Below are positions 27,979 to 38,472 of a stretch of 38,472 bases of DNA, in pieces. Positions within the stretch are counted from its first letter, which is position 1, and each line of letters begins with the position of its first letter. The notes under the pieces were generated by a model. That model had not been told where the DNA came from, searched no databases, and saw only the letters and a program-made list of their open reading frames with translations. The translations under genes were made by a program, and so were the position numbers. Source of the stretch: Desulfuromonadales bacterium (GTDB lineage Bacteria; Desulfobacterota; Desulfuromonadia; Desulfuromonadales; JAAXQG01); the NCBI GenBank assembly GCA_012974445.1, contig JAAXQG010000182.1, positions 1 to 38,472 on the forward strand, given 5' to 3'.

Positions 27979-28001
27979 AACAGAAACAACCTCTTGCTCA
28001 A

Positions 28002-29312
28002 CTAGCCCCTGCGCCCACGAATTTTGACTCCACTCATGAAGCCTTCATAGGAACGAGAGATAAGATGAGCCTCAATCTGACTGGCAAGATCCAGACCAAC
28101 ACCGACAATAATCAGCAAAGCTGTCCCCCCAAAGAAAAAGGGAACACCCAGCTGACCGATCAGAACAGTTGGAAGCACACAGATAGCCGAAACGTAGATG
28201 GCGCCGGCAAATGTGATTCTTGTCAGAACAGTATCCAGATATTCGGCAGTTTCAGTTCCTGGACGAATCCCGGGAACGTAACCACCCTGCCGCTTGACAT
28301 TTTCGGCCACATCAGTGGGGTTGAATGTCACAGCTGTATAGAAATAACAGAAGAAAATGATGCATGCAACATAAATAACGTTATAGACCCAGTGCGTCGG
28401 GGTCATCAGTGCCGCAAGGGACTGAACCCAGGAGACCTCAACGAAATTAGCAACAGTTGCAGGAAACATTATGATGGAGCTTGCAAAGATCGGAGGGATG
28501 ACGCCACTCATATTGATCTTCAAGGGCAGATGACTGCTTTGCTGCCCCATATTGCGCATCCCGACGACCCGCTTGGCGTAGTGAATAGGGACCCGGCGCT
28601 GCCCTCGCTCCATGAAAATGATAAACCAGATTACGGCAACCATCATCAAGGCGAGAATGATAAGAACAAAAGGCGACATGGCACCGGTACGAAGCAGACG
28701 GATGGTATTGATAATCGCTGAAGGAATGGTGGCGACAATCCCCGCAAAGATGATCAGCGAGATACCGTTACCGATACCTCGCTCCGTGATCTGCTCACCC
28801 AGCCACATAATGAAAGCCGTACCTGCCGTCAGGGTAATAATCGTCAGAACAACGAATCCCAAACCAGGATTCGAGACAACAGGTTCCCCTGTAGGGCCCG
28901 TCATACCCTGAAGACTCAGAGCAATGCCAGCCCCCTGAACAACGGCAAGGACAATGGTGCCATACCGGGTCCACTGGGTAATCTTCTTACGACCCTGCTC
29001 ACCATCCTTGGACATACGCTCAACAGGCTCAAAAACAACAGTCAGCAACTGCAGAATAATCGAGGCACTGATGTACGGCATGATGCCCAGAGCGAATACG
29101 GTCATTCGCTCAAGAGCACCACCGGTGAACGCACTGACAAGACCAAGGATTGTGCCTTGAGTTCCCTCAAAAAACCTCGACAACACCTGAGCATCAATAC
29201 CGGGAGTGGGGATATGACAGCCCACACGGTAAACGGCAAGCAGGGCCAGGGTAAAGAGAACCCTGCGACGCAACTCAGGAATACTGAATATATGCTGGAG
29301 GTTTTTGAGCAA
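28002..29312 (-). CDS. secY: Preprotein translocase subunit SecY
   Basis: 436 aa, multiple TMs. IPELRRRVLFTLALLAVYRVGCHIPTPGID and RGIGNGISLIIFAGI. Confidence 0.98.
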   Translation of the reverse strand: MLKNLQHIFSIPELRRRVLFTLALLAVYRVGCHIPTPGIDAQVLSRFFEGTQGTILGLVSAFTGGALERMTVFALGIMPYISASIILQLLTVVFEPVERMSKDGEQGRKKITQWTRYGTIVLAVVQGAGIALSLQGMTGPTGEPVVSNPGLGFVVLTIITLTAGTAFIMWLGEQITERGIGNGISLIIFAGIVATIPSAIINTIRLLRTGAMSPFVLIILALMMVAVIWFIIFMERGQRRVPIHYAKRVVGMRNMGQQSSHLPLKINMSGVIPPIFASSIIMFPATVANFVEVSWVQSLAALMTPTHWVYNVIYVACIIFFCYFYTAVTFNPTDVAENVKRQGGYVPGIRPGTETAEYLDTVLTRITFAGAIYVSAICVLPTVLIGQLGVPFFFGGTALLIIVGVGLDLASQIEAHLISRSYEGFMSGVKIRGRRG

Positions 29313-29313
29313 T

Positions 29314-29754
29314 TTAAATCACCTCAGCCTTTCCACCGGCTCCTTCAATTTTTTCGACGGCAGACTTGCTGAACTTGTGAGCCTGAATAGTCAAAGCTTT
29401 CGAAAGATCTCCATTACCGAGAATCTTGACCCCGTCAATAACCCTCCCAACAAGACCAGCCTTGCTCAGCTCTTCAATACTCACAAGGGCGCCAGCCTCA
29501 AAGATCTCCAGATCCTTGAGGTTGACCAGGGTGTAAACTTTTTTGTTCAGAGAAGTGAAACCACGCTTTGGAAGGCGGCGATGAAGGGGCATCTGACCAC
29601 CCTCAAAACCAGGCTTGACTCCACCACCGGAACGGGCGTTTTGCCCTTTATGTCCCTTACCGGATGTCTTGCCAGTCCCGGAACCGGGACCGCGACCAAT
29701 GCGCTTTCTATTTTTTGTTGAGCCTGGGGCAGGCTGCAAATTACTCAGATCCAT
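29314..29754 (-). CDS. rplO: 50S ribosomal protein L15
   Basis: [38 protein letters not shown]. Confidence 0.97.
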   Translation of the reverse strand: MDLSNLQPAPGSTKNRKRIGRGPGSGTGKTSGKGHKGQNARSGGGVKPGFEGGQMPLHRRLPKRGFTSLNKKVYTLVNLKDLEIFEAGALVSIEELSKAGLVGRVIDGVKILGNGDLSKALTIQAHKFSKSAVEKIEGAGGKAEVI

Positions 29755-29778
29755 GATATCAACACCTTTAGAGCGCTA

Positions 29779-29955
29779 CTATTTGACAACGACCATGTGA
29801 GAGACCTTATTCACCATCCCACGGATCTCAGGGGTATCCTTCAAAACTACAGTCTTGTTCATCTTGACCAGACCGAGCCCCTTGAGGACCTTACGAAAAT
29901 AATCGGGGCGCCCGATGGGGCTCCGCTTTAATGTTACCGTGATTTCAGCGGCCAC
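29779..29955 (-). CDS. rpmD: 50S ribosomal protein L30
   Basis: GTG start at 29955 with AAGGAG RBS. AAEITVTLKRSPIGRPDYFRKVLKGLGLVKMNKTVVL. The ORF track start (30018) lies inside rpsE. Confidence 0.95.
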   Translation of the reverse strand: MAAEITVTLKRSPIGRPDYFRKVLKGLGLVKMNKTVVLKDTPEIRGMVNKVSHMVVVK

Positions 29956-29977
29956 AACAAACTCCTTGTTAGTCGGA

Positions 29978-30478
29978 TTAGTCCTCTGAACCCTCGCCGC
30001 CAAGACCTCGACGGGCAAGAATCTGCTCAGGACTCTTCAGCATTCTAAGAGCACTGAATGTCGCCTTGACGACATTATGAGGGTTGTTGGAGCCAAGGCA
30101 CTTGGACAGAACGTTGTTGACTCCAGCAGTCTCAAGAATAGCCCGGGTAGGCCCTCCGGCAATAACACCGGTGCCCTCGGAAGCAGGCTTCAGGAGAACC
30201 TTACCTGCGCCGAACTTTCCGAGAACATCGTAGGGAATGGTGCTGCCCTGAAGGGGAACGGAAACCAGATTTTTCTTGGCAGCCTCAACCCCTTTACGAA
30301 TCGCCTCAGGAACTTCCTTGGCTTTACCAAGACCATAGCCGACCAGACCTTCGCCGTTACCTACAACGACCAGAGCCGAGAAGCTAAAACGACGCCCACC
30401 CTTGACAACCTTGGCACAACGATTTATTGCAATGACCCGGTCCGTAAATTCTTTCTCATTCGTATCGATGCGAAGCAA
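29978..30478 (-). CDS. rpsE: 30S ribosomal protein S5
   Basis: [37 protein letters not shown]. Confidence 0.98.
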   Translation of the reverse strand: MLRIDTNEKEFTDRVIAINRCAKVVKGGRRFSFSALVVVGNGEGLVGYGLGKAKEVPEAIRKGVEAAKKNLVSVPLQGSTIPYDVLGKFGAGKVLLKPASEGTGVIAGGPTRAILETAGVNNVLSKCLGSNNPHNVVKATFSALRMLKSPEQILARRGLGGEGSED

Positions 30479-30493
30479 CGATCTCCTCCTTTA

Positions 30494-30862
30494 CTAGAAC
30501 GACAGACCAGCTTCTCTGGCAGCGTCAGCAAGAGCCTTTATACGGCCATGGTAAAGAAAACCATTGCGGTCAAAGACTACCTGTTTGATATTCTTTGCCA
30601 GGGCCTGCTCGGCGATTGCCTTGCCGACAGCCTTAGCAGACTCAATATTCCCACCATATTTTCCAGCTTCGAGAACATCTTTGGACAGGCTAGAAATTGC
30701 AACCAGGGTCGACCCGGTCTGATCTTCTATGATCTGTGCGTAGATATTCTTCGCGCTGCGAAAAACACAAAGCCTGGGCTGATCGACGGTTCCACGAACC
30801 TTACGACGAACCCGGCGTTGTCTCTTCAGCCTTGCTGTACGTCTTTTTTCAGCGACGCTCAC
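30494..30862 (-). CDS. rplR: 50S ribosomal protein L18
   Basis: RPRLCVFRS-like ([31 protein letters not shown]) and C-terminal [13 protein letters not shown]. Confidence 0.97.
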   Translation of the reverse strand: MSVAEKRRTARLKRQRRVRRKVRGTVDQPRLCVFRSAKNIYAQIIEDQTGSTLVAISSLSKDVLEAGKYGGNIESAKAVGKAIAEQALAKNIKQVVFDRNGFLYHGRIKALADAAREAGLSF

Positions 30863-30889
30863 GTGAATTCTCCTTATTATTAAAACCGC

Positions 30890-31429
30890 TTATTTCTTAC
30901 CAGCTTTACCGGCCTTACGAACAATCCGCTCATCCGCATACTTGATTCCCTTGCCCTTGTAAGGCTCAGGCTTACGAAATGCGCGGATCTCGGAAGCCGC
31001 CATCCCGACGAGCTCCTTATCAATCCCCCTGATCGTCAGCTTAGTCTGCTTCTCGACCTCGGCAGAAATACCCGCGGGCAAAGAATACTCGACAGGGTGA
31101 GAGAAACCCAGAGAAAGGTTCAGAATCGATCCCTTAACTTCAGCACGGTAACCAACACCATTGATCTCGAGAACTTTCTCAAAACCCTTGGTTACGCCCT
31201 CGACCATATTGTTGATCAGGGTGCGGGTAAGTCCATGTAAGGAGCGATCAACTTTACTGTCACTGCGGCGCCTTACGACAACGGCGTCTGAAGCGACCTC
31301 GACATCAATGTTAGCATGCAGAGAGCGGGAAAGTGATCCCTTGGGCCCCTGAACAGCGATTACCTGACCGTTAAGGGTCAGCTTAACACCGGCGGGGATA
31401 ACAACAGGCAATTTACCAATACGTGACAT
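30890..31429 (-). CDS. rplF: 50S ribosomal protein L6
   Basis: [22 protein letters not shown]...[25 protein letters not shown]. Confidence 0.98.
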   Translation of the reverse strand: MSRIGKLPVVIPAGVKLTLNGQVIAVQGPKGSLSRSLHANIDVEVASDAVVVRRRSDSKVDRSLHGLTRTLINNMVEGVTKGFEKVLEINGVGYRAEVKGSILNLSLGFSHPVEYSLPAGISAEVEKQTKLTIRGIDKELVGMAASEIRAFRKPEPYKGKGIKYADERIVRKAGKAGKK

Positions 31430-31441
31430 TTTATATCTCCC

Positions 31442-31840
31442 TTACCACACAGTGCAGAGGATTTCGCCGCCGACATTGGCTTCACGCGCCGCTACATCGT
31501 GGAGAACACCCTTGGGAGTAGAAAGAATGGAACAACCCAGCCCGTTCTTCACTACGGGGATGTCGCTTTTCCTGACATAAACACGTCGACCGGGCGTCGA
31601 AACCCTCTTGATCTCATGAATAACAAATTCACGAGCATCATCATACTTCAAATAGATTCGAAGAATGCCCTGCTGGTCATCGGTAATCGTTTTGAAATTT
31701 TTTATATAACCCTGCTCTTTGAGAACCGTGGCCAGAGCCACTTTCAACTTAGAGGAGGGGATATCCATTTTCGTGTGTTTCGCTGCCCCTGCGTTACGAA
31801 TACGCGTAAGAAGGTCAGCAATCGGATCGGTCATTGACAT
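31442..31840 (-). CDS. rpsH: 30S ribosomal protein S8
   Basis: [15 protein letters not shown]...[33 protein letters not shown]. Confidence 0.98.
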   Translation of the reverse strand: MSMTDPIADLLTRIRNAGAAKHTKMDIPSSKLKVALATVLKEQGYIKNFKTITDDQQGILRIYLKYDDAREFVIHEIKRVSTPGRRVYVRKSDIPVVKNGLGCSILSTPKGVLHDVAAREANVGGEILCTVW

Positions 31841-31863
31841 GGATGCGACTCCTAAATATTCTT

Positions 31864-32049
31864 CTACCAGCTCGACTTGGTGACGCCCGGAAGTTTACCT
31901 TCCGATGCCAGCTTACGCAGGCAGATACGACACATGTCGAATTTTCTGTAATAAGCCCTCGAACGACCACAGAGTGGGCACCGATTATATTCCCGGACCT
32001 TGAACTTGCCCGGTCGTTGCGACTTGGCTATAAGCGATTTTTTTGCCAC
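31864..32049 (-). CDS. rpsN: 30S ribosomal protein S14 (type Z, Zn-binding)
   Basis: 61 aa with [25 protein letters not shown]. Confidence 0.97.
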   Translation of the reverse strand: MAKKSLIAKSQRPGKFKVREYNRCPLCGRSRAYYRKFDMCRICLRKLASEGKLPGVTKSSW

Positions 32050-32071
32050 GGTATCCTCCGCCTGACTTCAA

Positions 32072-32611
32072 TTATTTTCTAAAAGGCATACCAAAACTTG
32101 CAAGCAGGGCGCGGCCCTCTTCGTCCGTTTTGGCAGAAGTGACGATGGTCACATTCAGTCCCTTGACCTTATCGATCTTGTCGATATCGATCTCGGGAAA
32201 AATAATCTGCTCTGTTACCCCAAGGGTATAATTTCCACGACCGTCAAATGCCTTGGATGAAATACCACGAAAATCGCGAACTCGGGGAAGAGCGACATTG
32301 ATAAGTCGGTCCAGAAACTCATACGCCTTGTCCTGGCGAAGGGTCACCCGACAACCGATGGGCATATCTTCACGGAGCTTAAATCCGGCAATCGATGTCT
32401 TTGCACGCGTGATAACAGCCTTTTGTCCTGCGATAGCAGTCAGTTCAATAACTGCAGACTCCAGGATTTTGCTGTTTTGAATAGCCTCACCCAACCCCAT
32501 GTTCAAGACAATTTTCTCGACACGGGGGATTTCCATTACATTCTTGTACTGAAAATCCTTTTTAAGGATGGGGGCCAGTTCGGTTTTAAACTGCTCTTTT
32601 AACCGGGCCAT
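32072..32611 (-). CDS. rplE: 50S ribosomal protein L5
   Basis: [20 protein letters not shown]...[17 protein letters not shown]. Confidence 0.98.
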   Translation of the reverse strand: MARLKEQFKTELAPILKKDFQYKNVMEIPRVEKIVLNMGLGEAIQNSKILESAVIELTAIAGQKAVITRAKTSIAGFKLREDMPIGCRVTLRQDKAYEFLDRLINVALPRVRDFRGISSKAFDGRGNYTLGVTEQIIFPEIDIDKIDKVKGLNVTIVTSAKTDEEGRALLASFGMPFRK

Positions 32612-32623
32612 GGAAATCCTCCG

Positions 32624-32953
32624 TTACTTATCCACAATTTCGTTGCATTTCTTACAGAAACGCGCTCTGCCACCATCCTCAAGAACCTTGATTCCGGTAC
32701 GGCTTGTTGTATCACAGGCGGGGCACACAAGCATCACGTTGGAGATATCGACAGATGCCTCCTTCACAACGATGCCACCTTCCTGGTTCGCCTGAGTCGG
32801 GCGAGTATGGCGCTTAACAAGATTCACATTCTCGACAACAACACGACCCTTAGCGGGGAGAACTTTTACTACTTTCCCGCTCTTGCCCTTGTCCTTGCCA
32901 ACTAGAACCTTGACGGTGTCTTCTTTTTTAATCTGAAGTTTAGTCGAAACCAT
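32624..32953 (-). CDS. rplX: 50S ribosomal protein L24
   Basis: [41 protein letters not shown]. Start at MVSTKLQ (32953) with GGGAG RBS. Confidence 0.97.
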   Translation of the reverse strand: MVSTKLQIKKEDTVKVLVGKDKGKSGKVVKVLPAKGRVVVENVNLVKRHTRPTQANQEGGIVVKEASVDISNVMLVCPACDTTSRTGIKVLEDGGRARFCKKCNEIVDK

Positions 32954-32979
32954 TTTCAATCTATCTCCCAATATCCCGG

Positions 32980-33348
32980 TCAGAGTACTTCAGGTGCCAG
33001 GGAAACAATTTTCATAAATTGCTTAGCCCGCAACTCACGAGCAACAGGACCGAAGATTCGGGTTCCTACGGGCTCACCAGCGGCGTTAACAACGACACCG
33101 GAATTACCGTCAAATCGAATATAACTTCCGTCTTGGCGACGGATTTCCTTGGCTGTACGAACGATAACGGCGCGAACGACGTCACCTTTCTTAACCTTGG
33201 AGTTGGGCGTTGCCTCACGCACGGAGCAGATAACAATATCCGAAAGGCCAGCATACTTACGCTTCGATCCACCAATTACTTTGATGCAGCGAAGTTTCTT
33301 AGCCCCGGAATTGTCTGCGACGTCGAGGACTGTTTGCATTTGAATCAT
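32980..33348 (-). CDS. rplN: 50S ribosomal protein L14
   Basis: [33 protein letters not shown]. Confidence 0.98.
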   Translation of the reverse strand: MIQMQTVLDVADNSGAKKLRCIKVIGGSKRKYAGLSDIVICSVREATPNSKVKKGDVVRAVIVRTAKEIRRQDGSYIRFDGNSGVVVNAAGEPVGTRIFGPVARELRAKQFMKIVSLAPEVL

Positions 33349-33360
33349 TGCTAGTCTCTC

Positions 33361-33627
33361 CTACACAGAAGTGCTTTTTTCGATGATTTCTCGGACTCTC
33401 CACCGCTTGTCCTTTGACAGCGGTCTGGTCTCCACAAGCAGAACTTTATCTCCAGCAGCACAGACATTCGCTTCGTCATGTGCTTTGTACTTGGATGTTT
33501 TCTTAATATATTTTCCATAAGTAGGATGCTTGACAAGATCGTCAACGCGAACAACAACGGTTTTATCCATTTTGTCGCTGGTCACAATCCCTACCATAGT
33601 CTTACGCTGGCCACGCTGAGTTGTCAT
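33361..33627 (-). CDS. rpsQ: 30S ribosomal protein S17
   Basis: [45 protein letters not shown]. Confidence 0.97.
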   Translation of the reverse strand: MTTQRGQRKTMVGIVTSDKMDKTVVVRVDDLVKHPTYGKYIKKTSKYKAHDEANVCAAGDKVLLVETRPLSKDKRWRVREIIEKSTSV

Positions 33628-33648
33628 CTGAGTCCTCTTACCTCTTAG

Positions 33649-33837
33649 TTATCCCAGTTTTTCCCGCAAAACGGTCTTAACTCGGGCAATTTCCTTCTTA
33701 ACCTGGGGAATACGTGCGCTGTTTTCAAGATGCCCGGTATGCAACTGAAAACGGAGGTTGAAAAGTTCTTCAGACAGGTCTCGCGCTTTGGTTTCCAGAT
33801 CTCCTGCTTCAAGAGCCCTGACTTCGCTGGTGTTCAT
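33649..33837 (-). CDS. rpmC: 50S ribosomal protein L29
   Basis: [37 protein letters not shown]. Confidence 0.96.
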   Translation of the reverse strand: MNTSEVRALEAGDLETKARDLSEELFNLRFQLHTGHLENSARIPQVKKEIARVKTVLREKLG

Positions 33838-34250
33838 GCTGCTTCCTCCCGCTTGACAAATTTCGTTTTCATGGGGAGCTTATGAGCAGCAAGACGAAGC
33901 GCTTCGCGAGCAACCTCTTCAGTGACTCCCTGCATTTCATAAAGCATGGAACCTGGACGGGCAACGGCAACCCACAGCTCCGTGGAGCCTTTACCCTTAC
34001 CCATACGAGTCTCTGCGGGCTTTCTGGTCAGAGGCTTATGTGGGAAAACGCGAATCCAGATCCTTCCGCCCCGCTTGATGTAACGGGTCATGGCACGACG
34101 AGCGGCTTCAATCTGACGTGCAGTCAGATAGCCGCATTCAAGAGCCTGCAGACCGAAATCACCGAAGTTAATTTCAGTACCACACATGGCCGCTCCGGTC
34201 ATGCGCCCCTTGAACTGCTTTCTATGTTTGACCTTCTTAGGCAATAACAT
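33834..34250 (-). CDS. rplP: 50S ribosomal protein L16
   Basis: [24 protein letters not shown]...[24 protein letters not shown]. Confidence 0.98.
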   Translation of the reverse strand: MLLPKKVKHRKQFKGRMTGAAMCGTEINFGDFGLQALECGYLTARQIEAARRAMTRYIKRGGRIWIRVFPHKPLTRKPAETRMGKGKGSTELWVAVARPGSMLYEMQGVTEEVAREALRLAAHKLPMKTKFVKREEAA

Positions 34251-34266
34251 GAGGGGTTACTCCTGG

Positions 34267-34911
34267 CTAACCTTGTTGCTGCTCTTTGGAAAGGACTTCA
34301 CCTTTAAAGATGAGAACCTTGACTCCAATGATGCCGTAGGTGGTTTTTGCTTCGGCAAAACCGTAATCGATATCGGCACGAAGCGTATGAAGAGGTACCC
34401 GACCTTCGCGGTACCACTCGGTTCGGCTCATCTCGGCTCCGCCAAGACGACCGCTACAATTGATCTTGATGCCCTTAGCACCAAACTTGAGAGCCTGACC
34501 GACGCTGCGCTTCATCGCGCGGCGAAAGGCAACCCGACGCTCAAGCTGAAGAGTAATATTCTCTGCAACAAGCTGAGCATTGACCTCGGGCTTGCGCACC
34601 TCAAGGATATTGAGAAACACTTCCTTGTCGGTGAGCTTGGCCAGATCCTTCTTGAGAGTCTCAACCTCTGCACCTTTTTTCCCGATAATGATACCCGGGC
34701 GGGCGGCATAGATATTAAACTTCGCCTTGTTTGCAGCACGCTCTACTTCAATCTTGGCAATACCAGCATGGTAAAGACGTTTCTTCAGATAATTACGCAG
34801 CTTAATGTCTTCATGAAGCAACTTAGCATAATTAGCTTCCGCAAACCACTTGGACTCCCATGTACTGGTAATTCCCAGACGGAATCCTATAGGGTGTACT
34901 TTCTGACCCAA
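34267..34911 (-). CDS. rpsC: 30S ribosomal protein S3
   Basis: [25 protein letters not shown]...[15 protein letters not shown]. Confidence 0.98.
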   Translation of the reverse strand: MGQKVHPIGFRLGITSTWESKWFAEANYAKLLHEDIKLRNYLKKRLYHAGIAKIEVERAANKAKFNIYAARPGIIIGKKGAEVETLKKDLAKLTDKEVFLNILEVRKPEVNAQLVAENITLQLERRVAFRRAMKRSVGQALKFGAKGIKINCSGRLGGAEMSRTEWYREGRVPLHTLRADIDYGFAEAKTTYGIIGVKVLIFKGEVLSKEQQQG

Positions 34912-34932
34912 AACACCACCTCCTTCTACAGT

Positions 34933-35268
34933 CTATTTTTCGTCAAGAACGACGGTGATGTGACAGGTGGGCTTACGAATTTTGCTCGCCCTGCCCATCG
35001 CTCTTGGAATAAAACGCTTGAGTGCGGGCCCCTGATCAACAGTGATCACCTTCACAAAGAGGCGATCGACATCAGAGACACCTTTTTGCTCCGCATTGGC
35101 AACAGCGGACTTTACCAGATCCGAAACGATTTCGGCAGATTTTTTTGGAGAAAAGGCAAGACTGTTTAACGCTTCCTGCACTCCCTTTCCACGAATCAAG
35201 TCGACAACCAGGCGAGCCTTACGAGGCGACACACGGGCCATCTTCAAATGTGCTTTGGCTTCCATCAC
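34933..35268 (-). CDS. rplV: 50S ribosomal protein L22
   Basis: KMARVSPRKARLVVDLIRGKGVQEAL...PRAMGRASKIRKPTCHITVVLDEK. Confidence 0.97.
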   Translation of the reverse strand: MMEAKAHLKMARVSPRKARLVVDLIRGKGVQEALNSLAFSPKKSAEIVSDLVKSAVANAEQKGVSDVDRLFVKVITVDQGPALKRFIPRAMGRASKIRKPTCHITVVLDEK

Positions 35269-35299
35269 TTAAACTCCTAAAGAGGACTAGGAAGATCGC

Positions 35300-35575
35300 T
35301 TAGCGCTTCTTCTTTTTGTCGACACCATGACCGTAATATGTACGGGTAGGTGAGAACTCCCCGAACTTGTGTCCTACCATGTTCTCAGTCACAAAAACAG
35401 GGAGAAACTTCCTTCCGTTATGCACGGCGAAGGTACAGCCGACAAACTCAGGGATAATTGTTGAGCGCCTGGACCAGGTCTTAATAACCTTTTTGTTGGC
35501 CTCAGCATTTTCCAAGTCAACCTTACGAAGGAGGCTCTCCTGGACATAAGGTCCTTTTTTTATCGATCTAGCCAC
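35300..35575 (-). CDS. rpsS: 30S ribosomal protein S19
   Basis: [19 protein letters not shown]...[18 protein letters not shown]. Confidence 0.98.
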   Translation of the reverse strand: MARSIKKGPYVQESLLRKVDLENAEANKKVIKTWSRRSTIIPEFVGCTFAVHNGRKFLPVFVTENMVGHKFGEFSPTRTYYGHGVDKKKKR

Positions 35576-35602
35576 TTCCTACTCCTCTATTCTTAAGAAA
35601 AG

Positions 35603-36424
35603 TTACTTTCTTTTGCGAACGATAAAACGATCAGTACGCTTATTCGAACGAGTTTTGTACCCCTTGGTCGGAACACCCCATGGCGTTACGGGATGACGAC
35701 CACCAGAGCTCTTACCCTCACCACCACCATGAGGGTGATCGACAGGGTTCATGACAACTCCGCGGGACTGCGGACGCTTGCCCAACCAGCGATTACGACC
35801 GGCTTTACCGATTTTCACATTCTCGTGATCGGCATTTCCGACCTGCCCCACGGTGGCAACACAGCCCTGAAGAACAAGACGAACCTCGCCGGAAGGAAGC
35901 TTCAATTGAGCGTACTTTCCTTCCTTGGCAGCGATGGACGCATAGGTTCCAGCCGAACGAGCAAGCTGCCCCCCCTTGCCAAGTTTGAGCTCAACATTGT
36001 GCACCCAGGTGCCTAGGGGAATATTGCGAATCGGCATCGCATTACCCGGCAGGATGTCCGCTTGAGCGCTGGCAACAACAGTTGCGCCAACCTCAAGACC
36101 GGCAGGAGCAAGAATATAGCGCTTTTCTCCGTCCGCGTAAACAATAAGTGCAATACGGGAAGAACGATTTGGATCATATTCGATAGTAGCAACGCGACCA
36201 GGGACTTCAGGCTTGTTGCGCTTGAAGTCGATGATGCGATATTGGCGCTTATGACCGCCGCCGGTTGCACGCTTTGTAATACGACCGTTGTTGTTTCGGC
36301 CGCCGCTGCTCTTAAGGGGAGCAAGCAAGCTTTTCTCAGGCTTCGAGGCGGTAATTTCCTCGAAGGTCGAAGCCGTCATATTTCTACGACCCGGGGAGGT
36401 CGGCTTAAATTTCTTAATTCCCAT
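35603..36424 (-). CDS. rplB: 50S ribosomal protein L2
   Basis: [19 protein letters not shown]...[19 protein letters not shown]. Confidence 0.98.
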   Translation of the reverse strand: MGIKKFKPTSPGRRNMTASTFEEITASKPEKSLLAPLKSSGGRNNNGRITKRATGGGHKRQYRIIDFKRNKPEVPGRVATIEYDPNRSSRIALIVYADGEKRYILAPAGLEVGATVVASAQADILPGNAMPIRNIPLGTWVHNVELKLGKGGQLARSAGTYASIAAKEGKYAQLKLPSGEVRLVLQGCVATVGQVGNADHENVKIGKAGRNRWLGKRPQSRGVVMNPVDHPHGGGEGKSSGGRHPVTPWGVPTKGYKTRSNKRTDRFIVRKRK

Positions 36425-36448
36425 AACTAAAACTCCGTATCTACGACG

Positions 36449-36736
36449 TTAAACACCGAAGAAGTCTACATCGCTTCCCTCTTCGAGAGTTACGTATGCT
36501 TTCTTCCAGTTGGACCGCTTGCCAAGATTGGTTCCGACGCGTTTCTTCTTGCCGGCAACTTGTACGGTGTTTACGTTCTTCACCTTGACGTTGAGGGCCT
36601 TCTGTATCGCCTGCTTAATTTCTATCTTATTGGCGGTACGAGCTACCTCAAAAACAACAACGCGGTTAGCGTCCTTCTGAAGACTGGTCTTCTCTGTAAT
36701 CAGAGGCCTGTTGAGAATCTGATGCAAAGGCTTCAT
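36449..36736 (-). CDS. rplW: 50S ribosomal protein L23
   Basis: [46 protein letters not shown]. Confidence 0.97.
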   Translation of the reverse strand: MKPLHQILNRPLITEKTSLQKDANRVVVFEVARTANKIEIKQAIQKALNVKVKNVNTVQVAGKKKRVGTNLGKRSNWKKAYVTLEEGSDVDFFGV

Positions 36737-37356
36737 GGCTGAAGGACTCCTTCCAACTGCGATACGGCAGCCTCAGTCAAAACGATGTTGGGATATTTCA
36801 TAATGTCATAGACGTTGACGCCTTCGGCGCGCAGAACCTTGACACCCTTGATATTCTTTGCGGAAAGCTCAAGATTCGCATTGGGCTGATCAATAACGAC
36901 TAGAACCTTCTCGAGCTCGAAGCGGCCCAGAACCTCGACAACCCCTTTGGTCCTGATCGACTCAAGCTCAAAAGAGTTAAGCACCGTTATGCGGTTCTCC
37001 TTGAAGCGGTCAGAAAGTGCGCAGCGCAGAGCAGCTTTCTTCACCTTCTTATTGAGCTTGAAGCTGTACTCGCGAGGAGACGGGCCAAAAACGGTACCAC
37101 CACCCACAAAGTTAGGGGCGCGAATGGTACCCTGACGAGCATTACCGGTGCCCTTCTGCTTGTAGGGCTTCTTTCCGCCACCACGGACCTGTCCGCGGGT
37201 CTTGGTGCAGGCGGTCCCCTGACGACGGGCGGCCAACTGATAACGAACCATGTCGTGGATCAGGTAACCCTTCACCTCAGCATCAAAGACGACATCTGAC
37301 AGGTCCCTGTCGGAAACTTTATTTTTCTGGATATCGTAAACTGCGATTGTTGCCAT
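36733..37356 (-). CDS. rplD: 50S ribosomal protein L4
   Basis: [46 protein letters not shown]. Confidence 0.97.
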   Translation of the reverse strand: MATIAVYDIQKNKVSDRDLSDVVFDAEVKGYLIHDMVRYQLAARRQGTACTKTRGQVRGGGKKPYKQKGTGNARQGTIRAPNFVGGGTVFGPSPREYSFKLNKKVKKAALRCALSDRFKENRITVLNSFELESIRTKGVVEVLGRFELEKVLVVIDQPNANLELSAKNIKGVKVLRAEGVNVYDIMKYPNIVLTEAAVSQLEGVLQP

Positions 37357-37386
37357 CTATATTCTCCCACTCGGTACCATCAAAAA

Positions 37387-38025
37387 TCAGGCCTTGGCCT
37401 TGACGGCTTTCTTAATTACCAGAACGCCATTCCTAGCCCCGGGGACCGCCCCCTTGATGAGGAGCAGGTTCTCGTCGGCACGAAAATCAACGATCTGAAG
37501 GTTCTGGGTAGTCGCGTTGGCATTTCCCATTTGACCCGGCATTTTCTTTCCTTTGAAAACGCGGCTCGGCCAGGCACTACAACCGATAGAGCCGGGACCA
37601 CGATGGAAAGTGGAGCCGTGAGTGCTACGACCACCGGCAAACCCCCAACGCTTGATAACGCCAGCAAAACCCTTACCTTTACTGACCCCGGAAACATCAA
37701 TGATGTCACCGATAGAGAATATATCCTGACAACGGATCTCATCCCCTACCTGAACATCACCCAGATCATCAGCACGGAACTCCTTCACATGATAGAAGGC
37801 ACCTTTTGCGGCGGCCTTGAAGTGACCCGCCATCGGCTTGTTCACACGCTGCATCTTCTTTTCGCCAATACCGAGCTGGAGTGCATTGTATCCGTCGGTT
37901 TCAACGGTCTTCTTCTGCAGAACGACGCAGGAATCCACCTGGACCACAGTCACAGGGATTCGCTTTCCATCCGCAGCAAATACTTGAGTCATCCCAAGCT
38001 TTTTGCCCATCAATCCTTTGATCAT
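37387..38025 (-). CDS. rplC: 50S ribosomal protein L3
   Basis: GLMGKKLGMTQVF...GFAGGRSTHGSTFHRGPGSIG...KMPGQMGN. Confidence 0.98.
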   Translation of the reverse strand: MIKGLMGKKLGMTQVFAADGKRIPVTVVQVDSCVVLQKKTVETDGYNALQLGIGEKKMQRVNKPMAGHFKAAAKGAFYHVKEFRADDLGDVQVGDEIRCQDIFSIGDIIDVSGVSKGKGFAGVIKRWGFAGGRSTHGSTFHRGPGSIGCSAWPSRVFKGKKMPGQMGNANATTQNLQIVDFRADENLLLIKGAVPGARNGVLVIKKAVKAKA

Positions 38026-38051
38026 CTCTGCTACCCTTATCTCAAGATCTG

Positions 38052-38360
38052 TTACAGCTTAATTTCAACATCGACGCCGGCGGAAAGGTCCAGCTTCATC
38101 AGCGAATCCACAGTCTGCTGAGTCGGCTCTACGATGTCGATGAGGCGCTTATGTGTGCGCATCTCGAACTGCTCGCGGCTTTTCTTGTCAACATGCGGCC
38201 CTCGAAGGACGCAATACTTGTTAATAATGGTCGGCAAGGGGATGGGACCCGCCACGCGGGACCCTGTGCGCTTTGCCGTTTCCACGATCTCGGTCACTGC
38301 CAGATCCAGCAGCTTGTGATCGTAGGCTTTCAAACGGATTCTTATTTTCTGACTCGACAT
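38052..38360 (-). CDS. rpsJ: 30S ribosomal protein S10
   Basis: [39 protein letters not shown]. Confidence 0.98.
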   Translation of the reverse strand: MSSQKIRIRLKAYDHKLLDLAVTEIVETAKRTGSRVAGPIPLPTIINKYCVLRGPHVDKKSREQFEMRTHKRLIDIVEPTQQTVDSLMKLDLSAGVDVEIKL

Positions 38361-38375
38361 TCTATATTCCTCTTA

Positions 38376-38472
38376 TTACTCGACGACTTCGGCAACAACG
38401 CCAGCACCAACGGTGCGGCCACCCTCGCGGATAGCGAAGCGAAGTTCCTTGTCCATGGCGATGGGAGTGATC
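38376..38472 (-). CDS. tuf: Elongation factor Tu, C-terminal fragment at window edge
   Basis: Reverse complement reads ...[17 protein letters not shown]-stop, the EF-Tu C-terminus. Stop codon at 38376-38378. Confidence 0.95.
   Translation of the reverse strand, partial: ITPIAMDKELRFAIREGGRTVGAGVVAEVVE

Noticed and set aside
24983-32049. All-zinc (C+) forms of S4, S14 and L36 as something unusual
   Set aside because: C+ ribosomal proteins are common in many bacteria; noted but ordinary.
34186-35169. 327-aa plus-strand ORF across rpsC/rplV
   Set aside because: Antisense to conserved ribosomal protein genes.
1-38472. CRISPR array, tRNA, rRNA, transposase or integrase
   Set aside because: No regularly spaced repeats, tRNA-like clover patterns, rRNA or transposase-like ORFs were seen.

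Overview
The window is 38.5 kb of bacterial chromosome. It is probably from a Desulfuromonadales/Geobacter-like Desulfobacterota; that placement is inferred from protein character only. The right 15 kb (about 23.5-38.47 kb, minus strand) is the conserved 3' end of tuf plus the S10-spc-alpha ribosomal protein operon, rpsJ through rplQ, with secY, adk, map and rpoA. It ends in a strong hairpin and is followed by a DUF6178-like gene. The left 23 kb holds: a partial lipoprotein gene that is open at the window edge and absent from the ORF track; hrpB; an M20-type peptidase; an M23 peptidase; a plus-strand signalling cluster (histidine kinase, CHASE histidine kinase, REC-DUF3369-HD-GYP regulator, AcpH-like protein, SAM methyltransferase, histidine kinase); a TPR protein; a 76-aa stand-alone MshEN-like protein; a SelD-type FAD oxidoreductase; and two divergent radical SAM genes. 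The observations most worth follow-up are: (1) a kinase that has lost exactly the N-box/G1-box segment of its ATPase domain in frame, next to an intact, closely similar paralogue; (2) the tiny stand-alone MshEN-like (potential c-di-GMP-binding) protein behind a sigma-54-like promoter, 5 kb from an HD-GYP protein; (3) an M23 peptidase with HxH changed to HxC and a sigma-54-like promoter. I found no CRISPR array, tRNA, rRNA or transposon. All calls were made by reading the sequence; no database search was run.
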